From assembly GCA_905067535.1 (NCBI GenBank), contig CAJHIR010000025.1:1-12522 (forward strand): 12,522 nt of DNA. Direction: 5' to 3'. The position numbers and the translations under genes are program-made. The notes below the pieces were generated by a model that was given only the letters and a program-made list of their open reading frames with translations, made no database searches and was not told the DNA's origin. The stretch is from Candidatus Argoarchaeum ethanivorans. GTDB taxonomy: Archaea > Halobacteriota > Methanosarcinia > Methanosarcinales > EX4572-44. Below, one piece after another: positions 1-6,289 of the stretch; position 1 is the stretch's first letter, and the number at the start of each line of letters is the position of its first letter.

Positions 1-187
1 AAGAGCGATAGAGGATTTCAACAAAACAATAGAATTGGATCCGGATTATGCCATTGCTTATCGCTATCGTGACCTTGCTATGAGTAAATCGAAAAAGCAA
101 ACGCTTACGCCGGGATTTGAAGCGATATCCGCAATCATCGGATTATTGGCGGTGGCGTATCTTGTTATAAGGCAGAAAAGCGGTTAA
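1..187 (+). CDS. 3' end of a TPR protein with C-terminal PGF-CTERM sorting signal (5' partial)
   Basis: Frame 2 is open from the window edge to TAA at 185-187, giving the last 61 residues of a protein whose start lies outside. The visible N-terminal part (AIEDFNKTIELDPDYAIAY) is the B helix of one tetratricopeptide repeat running into the A helix of the next, with the typical AI..F.KTIELDPDYA pattern. After a short Lys/Ser/Thr linker come Pro-Gly-Phe at residues 37-39, a hydrophobic segment (about residues 41-55) and a basic end (RQK). That tripartite tail is the PGF-CTERM signal of archaeal surface proteins, which archaeosortase ArtA is thought to process and lipid-anchor. I infer an envelope-anchored TPR protein that faces outward. 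It converges on the aconitase gene. Repeat number and any catalytic domain cannot be seen from here. Confidence 0.72.
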   Translation, partial: RAIEDFNKTIELDPDYAIAYRYRDLAMSKSKKQTLTPGFEAISAIIGLLAVAYLVIRQKSG

Positions 188-243
188 ACAGCGAGATGAT
201 GAAAATGAAGACCAAAGTAATGGGACCAGTCTAGATTTGGGGC

Positions 244-253
244 ACAAAAAATT
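244..253 (-). terminator. Oligo-T terminator candidate after the aconitase gene
   Basis: Six A residues at 246-251 read as T6 on the minus strand, 8-13 nt past the aconitase stop codon. Archaeal RNA polymerase terminates at U-tracts without needing a hairpin. The gap between the converging TPR and aconitase genes (188-258) holds nothing else I recognise. Confidence 0.35.
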
Positions 254-258
254 AACAC

Positions 259-2187
259 TCAACCATTCGTTTTTGTGTAGTTCAATAGTCCGCCTGACAG
301 CAATATCTTTTTTTGTCGTGGTGAATAGTTGTGGACAAGTGTAATGGTTTTACTGTTGTCGATTACTGCTCTAATCTTGTTTGCACTCTCTTTGAGCTGT
401 TCTATTATGTCTAAGATGACTATTTCAGTACCCTCTTTAATCATGGTGTAGTCTTCTGAATTTTCAAATTCAAGAGGAAGTATGCCAAAGTTGATGAGGT
501 TTGCTTGATGTATGCGTGCGAAGCTCTTTGCAATGATTGCACTTACCCCAAGATACATGGGCGCAAGTGCTGCATGTTCCCTGCTTGAGCCCTGTCCATA
601 ATTTTCACCACCAACAATGTAGCCACCGTTTTTTTCTCTTGCACGCTTTGAAAAGAGTGGGTCTACCTGGTGGAACACATATTCGCTAATAGCTGGTATA
701 TTACTTCGAAGCGGCAGTATTTTGGCTCCTGCCGGAATGATTGCATCAGTGCTGATATTATCTGCAAGTTTTATGAGCACTTCTCCTCTCACTTCTTCTG
801 AAAGTGGCTGTTTTTCCGGTAGTGGCTTAATGTTTGGCCCACGGACGATTTTTACTGTTTCTGGCTGCTTGTTTGGTGGAATTAGCATCGAGTCATTGAT
901 AATAAAGCGTTTGGGTAGTGGTACTTCCGGATACGTGCCAAGTTCTCTTGGGTCGGTAAGCTCACCACGCACGGCTGCTGCAATGCAGGTCTCAACACTT
1001 GCCAGGTAAACTCTGTCGTCTGGTGTACCGCTCCTGCCTTTCCAGTTTCGATTAAACGAGCGAACCGATACTGTATCGGTTGCCGGTGCCGAGCCCATTC
1101 CAATGCAGCCATCGCAACACGGTTCTCCAATTCGCGCACCTGCACCGACCATCTCTGCAAACCCGCCATCCCGAACAATGGTTTCAATCACCTGTTTTGA
1201 GCCGGGTGTGATGTGAAGACTCAGATCAGGATGTATTTTGTGTCGCTTCAACACATGTGCTGCAACCATCAGATCTTTGTAGCTTGAGTTGGTACAGGAG
1301 CCAATAATTACCTGCTGCACACTGGTACCTGCAACATCTGCAACTTTTTTAACATTGTCTGGTGAAGATGGGGCTGCTATAAGCGGCTCTAACAGATCAA
1401 GCTCAATATGAATCGTTTCATCATAGTCTGCATCGGAATCTGCCTGTAGTTCACTCCAGTCAGAGATTCGATTCTGCTGTTTAAAAAACTTTCGTGTGAT
1501 ATTGTCCGAAGGGAAGAGAGATGTAGTAGCTCCAAGTTCCGCACCCATGTTAGTAATCGTTGCGCGCTCCGGGACAGAAAGTGTTTTTACACCTTCACCA
1601 TAGTATTCGAAGATCTTTCCAACGCCTCCTTTAACGGTATACCGTCTCAATAATTCAAGAATCACATCTTTGGCAGCAACCCACGGCTTCAGACTCCCAG
1701 TCAGTTCCACGCCAACAATTTTCGGCATTCTGAGGTACAAGGGTGAACCGCTCATTGCTATTGCCACATCGAGTCCGCCAACCCCAATAGCAAGCATACC
1801 AGCTCCGCCTGCTGTCGGTGTGTGACTATCCGAGCCAACGATGGTTCTCCCGGGAATTGAGAACCTTTCGAGGTTGACCTGGTGACATACGCCGTTTCCA
1901 GGTTTTGAGAAAAATATCCCGTATTTTGATGCGAAGCTTTGCAGGAATCGGTGATCGTCTGCATTTTCAAAGCCTGCCTGGAGCGTGTTATGATCGACAT
2001 AGCTTACAGAAAGCTCGGTTCTAACTCGCTTCACACCAAGCGATTCAAACTGAAGATACGCCATGGTGCCGGTTGCATCTTGTGTTAAAGTGCGATCGAT
2101 ATTGATCGCAATCTCTTCTCCGACTTCCGTTTCACCTTCTACCAGATGCCCTGCTATGATCTTCTTTGCAATATTTAATCCCATCAT
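259..2187 (-). CDS. acn: Aconitate hydratase (aconitase), fused catalytic and swivel domains
   Basis: Interconverts citrate and isocitrate via cis-aconitate in the cytoplasm, using a [4Fe-4S] cluster; here it would supply an oxidative or partial TCA branch toward 2-oxoglutarate. The product is 642 aa from the chosen start. The catalytic domains cover about residues 1-410 with GSDSHTPTAGGAGM near 118-131 and the cluster cysteines Cys298 (IGSCTNS) and Cys358/Cys361 (CCDGC). The C-terminal swivel domain (about 470-635) carries GENYGQGSSREHAA near 527-540 and SFARIH at 555-560. Length and order match the short fused 'Aquifex-type' bacterial/archaeal aconitases of about 640-660 aa rather than the 850-900 aa AcnA/AcnB forms. 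An in-frame ATG at 2211 exists, but GGAG sits 7 nt before the ATG at 2187, which also fits the family N-terminus. It follows ugd by 34 nt and is probably co-transcribed. Oddity: family members usually read CGPC where this has CDGC. Confidence 0.93.
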   Translation of the reverse strand: MMGLNIAKKIIAGHLVEGETEVGEEIAINIDRTLTQDATGTMAYLQFESLGVKRVRTELSVSYVDHNTLQAGFENADDHRFLQSFASKYGIFFSKPGNGVCHQVNLERFSIPGRTIVGSDSHTPTAGGAGMLAIGVGGLDVAIAMSGSPLYLRMPKIVGVELTGSLKPWVAAKDVILELLRRYTVKGGVGKIFEYYGEGVKTLSVPERATITNMGAELGATTSLFPSDNITRKFFKQQNRISDWSELQADSDADYDETIHIELDLLEPLIAAPSSPDNVKKVADVAGTSVQQVIIGSCTNSSYKDLMVAAHVLKRHKIHPDLSLHITPGSKQVIETIVRDGGFAEMVGAGARIGEPCCDGCIGMGSAPATDTVSVRSFNRNWKGRSGTPDDRVYLASVETCIAAAVRGELTDPRELGTYPEVPLPKRFIINDSMLIPPNKQPETVKIVRGPNIKPLPEKQPLSEEVRGEVLIKLADNISTDAIIPAGAKILPLRSNIPAISEYVFHQVDPLFSKRAREKNGGYIVGGENYGQGSSREHAALAPMYLGVSAIIAKSFARIHQANLINFGILPLEFENSEDYTMIKEGTEIVILDIIEQLKESANKIRAVIDNSKTITLVHNYSPRQKKILLSGGLLNYTKTNG

Positions 2188-2221
2188 TATTATTCTCCAA
2201 ACTTTACACATTCGAGTAAAG

Positions 2222-3604
2222 TTAAAAATTTCTTTTCCATCCTATGCTTCGGTAGATAATCCCTTCTTTAAGAAATATTTCCGGATCATATATTCTTCTT
2301 CCGTCTATAAGTACCGGATTTTTCTTCATCAGCGTTTTAAAGATTCCGGGTTCGAGTTTTTTAAAATCTTCCCACTCATTCTGGATGATTACAATGTCCT
2401 TATCCTTAATAGCCTCCTTTAAGCTGCTTGCAAAGTTCACTATAGAAAAATCTTGATGGAATAACTTTTTAAAATTATTCATAGCTTTTGGTTCCGGGTC
2501 ATATCCGGTTACTTTGCATCCCTTCTCAAGTAATTTCATCAGTATGGGTAGCGCCCTTGTTTCTCTCACATCGTCTGTGTCTGGTTTGAATGACAAGCCA
2601 AGGATGCAGACATCCTTATCTTTAAGGTCTCCTGCTGCGCTTTCTGCTAATTCAACAGCACGAAGCGGTTGCTCTTCATTTATCAACAATACAGAATCAA
2701 GCAGAGGCACTTTTAATCCTTTTGATCGCGAAGCAGAGGCAATCGCTTTTACATCCTTCGGGAAGCATGATCCGCCAAACCCGACACCAGCCCTCAGGAA
2801 CCCTGGGTTGATCCTGTAATCCAGACCCACCCCTTCCATTACTTCATACACATCTACCCCAAACTTCTCGCATATATTTGCCATCTCATTTGCAAAGGAT
2901 ATTTTTGTTGCCAAAAGGCTGTTTGAGGCATATTTTATCATTTCCGCGGTTTTTATTCCAACTTTCAACCTTGGGATTTTCTCATCAAAATCACTGTACA
3001 ATTCCATCAAAACATCCCCGCTTTTTTTATCCAGCTCACCAATAACGATCCTGCCCGGATTCAATGCACCAGCAAGCGCACTTCCCTGCAGCAGAAACTC
3101 CGGATTCGAACAGCCACCAAAGTTCACTCCTCTTTTCTTTGATGAATGCTCTTCGATCAGCTTTAGTATAACATCCTCGGTAGTACCTGGAACAATTGTG
3201 CTCTTCGATACAACCACATGATATTCCTTCTTGTCCTTTAAAGCAGCTCCAATATCCATAGATGCTTTCTTTATATACTCAAGGTTCATCGAACCATCAG
3301 GGTTTGGAGGCGTGCCAACACAGATAAAGGTGATATCTGTATCCCTAATAGATTTATAATAGAGAGGCAAGCTCTTAGAATCGTTGGACGGCTTAAAGAG
3401 TCCCCTTAACAAGCCTCCGGATACCAGATCATTTACGAGACTATCCAATCCCGGTTCATAAAATGGAGGTTTTCCGCTGTTCAGTGCATTAACCCTTTCT
3501 TTGTCTATATCTACTACAATAACCTCATGCCCATGCTCAGCAAAAGTGGCACCTGTAACTAAACCAACAGGGCCTATGCCAATAATACTCACTTTTAATT
3601 TCAA
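2222..3604 (-). CDS. ugd: UDP-glucose 6-dehydrogenase
   Basis: Oxidises UDP-glucose to UDP-glucuronate with two NAD+, supplying precursors for surface polysaccharide or for N-glycans. The protein is 460 aa, slightly longer than the usual 400-450. An N-terminal Rossmann motif GIGPVGLVTG (residues 9-18) is followed by ICVGTPPNPDGS (94-105), SNPEFL (166-171), Lys224 in the AEMIKYASNS helix and the catalytic Cys280 in GVGFGGSCFPKD. The C-terminal UDP-binding domain has GLSFKPDTDDVRE near 336-348. GGSCFPKD favours UDP-glucose over UDP-ManNAc dehydrogenase. The start codon is TTG at 3604; a GAGGT Shine-Dalgarno sits 8 nt upstream and the Rossmann strand begins immediately, so I prefer it to the GTG four codons in. 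It is divergent from polB and lies 34 nt upstream of the aconitase gene. No glycosyltransferase lies next to it to fix the pathway. Confidence 0.95.
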   Translation of the reverse strand: MKLKVSIIGIGPVGLVTGATFAEHGHEVIVVDIDKERVNALNSGKPPFYEPGLDSLVNDLVSGGLLRGLFKPSNDSKSLPLYYKSIRDTDITFICVGTPPNPDGSMNLEYIKKASMDIGAALKDKKEYHVVVSKSTIVPGTTEDVILKLIEEHSSKKRGVNFGGCSNPEFLLQGSALAGALNPGRIVIGELDKKSGDVLMELYSDFDEKIPRLKVGIKTAEMIKYASNSLLATKISFANEMANICEKFGVDVYEVMEGVGLDYRINPGFLRAGVGFGGSCFPKDVKAIASASRSKGLKVPLLDSVLLINEEQPLRAVELAESAAGDLKDKDVCILGLSFKPDTDDVRETRALPILMKLLEKGCKVTGYDPEPKAMNNFKKLFHQDFSIVNFASSLKEAIKDKDIVIIQNEWEDFKKLEPGIFKTLMKKNPVLIDGRRIYDPEIFLKEGIIYRSIGWKRNF

Positions 3605-3858
3605 TACGTTCTACCTCAAAACTCTTGTCTAATTCCTGTATACTCTTCTGTGTGGTGTGCATCCAGGCAATTTAAACGTGATACGACTCCTTTCATGCTT
3701 TTCAACATCAGGTGTACATTTTTTTATTGATACTTATAACCTATCTTTCAAAGATAGCCTGGATTCATAGTCATTCATTACAAAATTTTATGTAGGGTAC
3801 AGTTGAGACTATGGGAAGTAAGATATATTACTCAGAGACACTGGTATAATTACTGAAC
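3605..3858. promoter_or_regulatory. Divergent promoter region ugd / polB with perfect palindrome
   Basis: This 254-bp gap separates the divergent ugd (-) and polB (+) genes. At 3741-3757 lies a perfect palindrome, CTATCTTT-C-AAAGATAG (8-bp arms, 1-nt centre), of the size of a dimeric repressor operator. A second inverted pair, ATCCAGGC at 3661-3668 and GCCTGGAT at 3757-3764, brackets about 88 nt. TATA-like stretches facing ugd are TTTAAA around 3671-3676 and TTATAA near 3733-3739 (minus strand). The regulator and its ligand cannot be deduced. Confidence 0.4.
3823..3830 (+). promoter_or_regulatory. TATA box candidate for polB
   Basis: ATATATTA lies about 30 bp before the polB ATG, preceded by purines (GGAAGTAAG) that could be the TFB-recognition element. 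With the usual spacing of about 25 bp, transcription would begin around 3850, giving a very short leader; this fits the lack of a clear Shine-Dalgarno before 3859. Confidence 0.45.
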
Positions 3859-5388
3859 ATGATTGAATCAGACATCATAAAAACGTTCGCACAGGCAGGA
3901 TATCAGCTAAACGCGGAAGCACTGAAAGCACTGGTGGAAAGCGAAAGCACGGGCGACATAATTAACACAATATTAAACCGTATCGACACAAACACCATTG
4001 TAGTAAGCCTGGATCATATCACAAGCTTCAATTACGCAGCAGAACAAACAACGTCACACCCGTACGATCCTTACACCCCAACAAGACCAAAAACCGAGGA
4101 AGAGCTAACAAACCCGCAAGACAAAGAAGAGGATGAAAACGATACCTGTGAGATAGATATTTTATCAGACATTACAAACCAGTCAACCTGCATCGGCGAA
4201 TACGAAGAATTCGTCCAGTACTTCAGGGACAGATACAGCCGCCTGAGTGAACTAATCAGAAAACGGGTGGACAGCAGACCAATAGAAAGTCTGAAAAAAC
4301 AACAGCGCGGCGATGACAGAGAGAACATTTCAATCATTGGGATGGTAAAAGATATAAAGACCACATCCAATGGACACAAATTAATAGAACTTGAAGACCC
4401 AACAGGAGCTATTCCAGCACTAATACTCAAAAAAGACGAAAAACTCCTGCAAATAGCTTCTCACGTACTCTACGATGAAGTAATAGGTATAACAGGCAGA
4501 CCGGCACGAGATCGGGGGCTGTTCATTGCAAAAGACATTGTCTGGCCAGAGATTCCAGCCATTGGGTACAGCCTCAAAAACATGGAAACCAAAAAACCTG
4601 GTAAAAAGGCAGTGCTTATCTCAGATACGCATGTTGGGAGCAATACATTCCTTGAGGACGCATGGCTGCGATTCATAAGCTGGCTGCGTGGAGAGATTAA
4701 CGACGAAAAAACTCCTGCATCAGACAATATCAAATACCTTGTAATAGCAGGAGATCTTGTAGACGGCATTGGCATATATCCAGGCCAGGATAAAGAACTG
4801 TTGATAAACGACGTCTACGCGCAATATGAACAGGCAGCAGAATACCTAAGAGAAATACCAAAACACATAAACATTGTAATCTCACCTGGAAACCACGATG
4901 CAGTCCGCCAGGCAGAACCACAACCCTGTCTCCCGGACGAAATAACCAGACTATTCAACAAAAATAACACAACATTTGTAGGCAACCCGGCAATGGTTGG
5001 GCTTGATGGCATAAAAATATTAATCTATCACGGCCGCTCGATAGACGACTTCGTAGCAGCCATGCCAAACGTAAACTATAGAGACCCAACGATTGCAATG
5101 AAAGAGATGCTCAAGCGAAGACACCTCTCACCAATCTACGGCGGCAGAGTCCTGATAGCACCGGAAAAAAAAGACCACTTCGTAATAGATAAAATCCCGG
5201 ACATCCTCCACTGCGGGCATGTCCACACAGCAAACATAAGCAAGTATCGCAACGTCACACTGATTAACAGCGGCACATGGCAGAGTCAGACAGAATTTCA
5301 GAAACGCGTCAACCTGAAACCAGACCCGGCAATAGCAACCACAGTAGACCTAAACACACTACAAACACAGATGATCAAGTTTCTGTAA
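3859..5388 (+). CDS. polB: DNA polymerase D small subunit (DP1), 3'-5' exonuclease subunit
   Basis: DP1 is the Mre11-like proofreading nuclease of the euryarchaeal replicative polymerase PolD; it pairs with the large catalytic subunit DP2, which is not in this window. The 509-aa protein shows the family layout. There is a small helical N-terminal domain (1-60), then an acidic, probably disordered linker (79-97, rich in Glu/Asp). An OB fold follows (about 155-230, with IIGMVKDI and LEDPTGAIPALI). The calcineurin-type phosphoesterase domain begins near 250. Metal ligands are present in order: Asp256/His258 (SDTHVGS), Asp299 (AGDLVDG), Asn345-His346-Asp347 (GNHD), His391 (YHGRS) and His454/His456 (CGHVH). 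All predicted active-site residues are intact, so it should be an active exonuclease, unlike the inactive eukaryotic B subunits. No strong Shine-Dalgarno precedes the ATG, suggesting near-leaderless translation. Confidence 0.96.
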   Translation: MIESDIIKTFAQAGYQLNAEALKALVESESTGDIINTILNRIDTNTIVVSLDHITSFNYAAEQTTSHPYDPYTPTRPKTEEELTNPQDKEEDENDTCEIDILSDITNQSTCIGEYEEFVQYFRDRYSRLSELIRKRVDSRPIESLKKQQRGDDRENISIIGMVKDIKTTSNGHKLIELEDPTGAIPALILKKDEKLLQIASHVLYDEVIGITGRPARDRGLFIAKDIVWPEIPAIGYSLKNMETKKPGKKAVLISDTHVGSNTFLEDAWLRFISWLRGEINDEKTPASDNIKYLVIAGDLVDGIGIYPGQDKELLINDVYAQYEQAAEYLREIPKHINIVISPGNHDAVRQAEPQPCLPDEITRLFNKNNTTFVGNPAMVGLDGIKILIYHGRSIDDFVAAMPNVNYRDPTIAMKEMLKRRHLSPIYGGRVLIAPEKKDHFVIDKIPDILHCGHVHTANISKYRNVTLINSGTWQSQTEFQKRVNLKPDPAIATTVDLNTLQTQMIKFL

Positions 5389-5415
5389 ACCGGTATTGTT
5401 ATGGAGCTTCTTTAC

Positions 5416-5473
5416 AGTACACGACAATGTTTAAGTACGGTTAAGTACAACCGGTAGCAGTACTTGTATACAA
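5416..5473 (+). promoter_or_regulatory. rps6e promoter with iterated AGTAC and palindromes
   Basis: The 100-bp gap before rps6e holds a tandem 10-bp-spaced repeat TTAAGTAC (5431-5438 and 5441-5448) that doubles as TATA-like sequence. Pentamer AGTAC occurs four times (5416, 5434, 5444, 5459). AACCGGTA occurs at 5388-5395 and again at 5449-5456. A perfect 10-bp palindrome TTGTATACAA (5464-5473) ends just before the Shine-Dalgarno GGTGA (5476-5480). The clustering suggests a regulated, independent promoter for the ribosomal protein. Confidence 0.45.
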
Positions 5474-5488
5474 TAGGTGAGTAATTAA

Positions 5489-5908
5489 ATGGCAGATTTT
5501 AGGACAGTGATATCAGACCAGCAAACAGGAAAATCATACCAGATAGAGGTAACTGGAAGCCAGGCAAACAAATTTCTTGGAAAGAAATTAGGAGAAACAA
5601 TCGAAGGCAGTGCAACAGGATTAGCAGGATACAGCCTTAAAATCACTGGCGGAACTGATAAAGATGGATTTCCATTGCGTAAAGACTTGCCAGGTTCGCA
5701 AAGACGAAAGTTATTACTATCAAAAAGCACTGGTTTCAAACCAAAAGTAAATGGTCTACGCAAGAGAAAAGCCGTTCGGGGAAGAGACATTTCAGGCGAT
5801 GTTGGCCAAATAAACCTGGTAGTTGTAGAATATGGTAAAAAAACAATAGAAGAGATTTTCGCGCCATCAAAGGAAGAGACACCGGAAGCCGACGAAAGTG
5901 GTGACTGA
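5489..5908 (+). CDS. rps6e: 30S ribosomal protein S6e
   Basis: A structural component of the archaeal small ribosomal subunit, homologous to eukaryotic S6. The 139-aa product has the family signature: LGKKLGETIEG (residues 30-40), then KITGGTDKDGFPLRKDLPG (about 51-69), RRKLLLSKSTGFKP (72-85), the basic KRKAVRGRDIS stretch (92-102) and GQINLVVVEYGKK near 106-118. The tail is acidic (EETPEADESGD). Archaeal S6e lacks the long phosphorylated C-terminus of eukaryotic S6, and so does this one. ATG at 5489 is preceded by GGTGA with 8-nt spacing. It lies 100 bp downstream of polB on the same strand, with its own promoter-like sequence. It converges on the cohesin gene across the hairpin/MITE island. 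Confidence 0.96.
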   Translation: MADFRTVISDQQTGKSYQIEVTGSQANKFLGKKLGETIEGSATGLAGYSLKITGGTDKDGFPLRKDLPGSQRRKLLLSKSTGFKPKVNGLRKRKAVRGRDISGDVGQINLVVVEYGKKTIEEIFAPSKEETPEADESGD

Positions 5909-5912
5909 CTGC

Positions 5913-6045
5913 CCACGTAAGTTCTCGCAACTGCACAACTTCGTTGTGCAGAAAATAACAGGTAGCTTTTAATTCTCGATTGCGAAGCAATCGAGTGCAG
6001 AAAATTAATTCTTGATTACGAAGTAATCAAGGCAAGAGAACGTGG
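5913..6045. repeat. Array of three 21-nt hairpins within a closing stem
   Basis: Three perfect hairpins follow one another, each with a 9-bp stem and 3-nt loop. H1 is 5931-5951 (arms CTGCACAAC / GTTGTGCAG, loop TTC). H2 is 5975-5995 (CTCGATTGC / GCAATCGAG, loop GAA). H3 is 6011-6031 (CTTGATTAC / GTAATCAAG, loop GAA). H2 and H3 differ at two positions per arm and both pairs of changes compensate (C-G to T-A, G-C to A-T). H1 read on the minus strand also has a GAA loop closed by C-G. The linkers share GTGCAGAAAAT (5946-5956, 5995-6005) and TTAATTCT (5969-5976, 6005-6012). Outside, CCAC plus GTTCTC (5913-5916, 5921-5926) can pair with GAGAAC plus GTGG (6036-6045), enclosing all three. The array sits between convergent genes, as extragenic palindromes often do. 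It could be a REP/BIME-like DNA repeat, a terminator or a structured RNA; I cannot tell which. Confidence 0.8.
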
Positions 6046-6054
6046 TTGCGTTTA

Positions 6055-6220
6055 TAATTTCCGGTAGTGTCCTAAATTTCATGACCTAACACGGTTTTCC
6101 TCTTTTATGTGCCTTACCGATGGTGATTTTGAGTGGCACACCACAATTTACGTAAAATCGCCATCAAGCTTGACGATTGTCAATTCAAAGCCACGGTTTG
6201 TGGGACACCACCTAATTTCC
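6055..6220. mobile_element. MITE-like non-autonomous element (6063-6212) with 8-bp target duplication
   Basis: A 150-bp segment (6063-6212) begins with GGTAGTGTCC and ends with GGACACCACC, a 10-bp terminal inverted repeat with one mismatch. It is flanked by perfect 8-bp direct repeats TAATTTCC at 6055-6062 and 6213-6220, as expected for a target site duplication. No transposase is encoded. Internally it folds: GATGGTGATTTT (6119-6130) pairs with AAAATCGCCATC (6154-6165) save one G-T position, around GTGG-CACA-CCAC (6133-6144); TTGAC-GATT-GTCAA (6170-6183) is a further hairpin. Ends starting GGT and an 8-bp duplication recall IS1-family elements, but that assignment is only inference. It inserted just past the hairpin array, between rps6e and the cohesin gene, without breaking either. 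Confidence 0.75.
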
Positions 6221-6289
6221 TATATCTTTTAAAAAGTTCCGGAAAAGGATACAGTTCCCTGGTAAATCATTATTTGTGAGTTACCTTAC

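Noticed and set aside
882..1187. 101-codon minus-strand ORF inside the aconitase gene
   Set aside because: It lies in another frame of an intact conserved gene, has no ribosome-binding site and no recognisable motif.
2188..2211. Upstream ATG for the aconitase gene
   Set aside because: It would add eight residues outside the family N-terminus, and the GGAG site lies inside that stretch, correctly spaced for the later ATG.
5736..5990. Minus-strand ORF across the rps6e 3' end and hairpin H1
   Set aside because: It is the shadow of a well-supported rps6e gene and of palindromic non-coding sequence; its translation matches nothing I know.
6237..6244. TTCCGGAA palindrome, also present at 8585-8592
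   Set aside because: An 8-bp palindrome occurring twice in 12 kb is compatible with chance, and the two contexts share nothing else.
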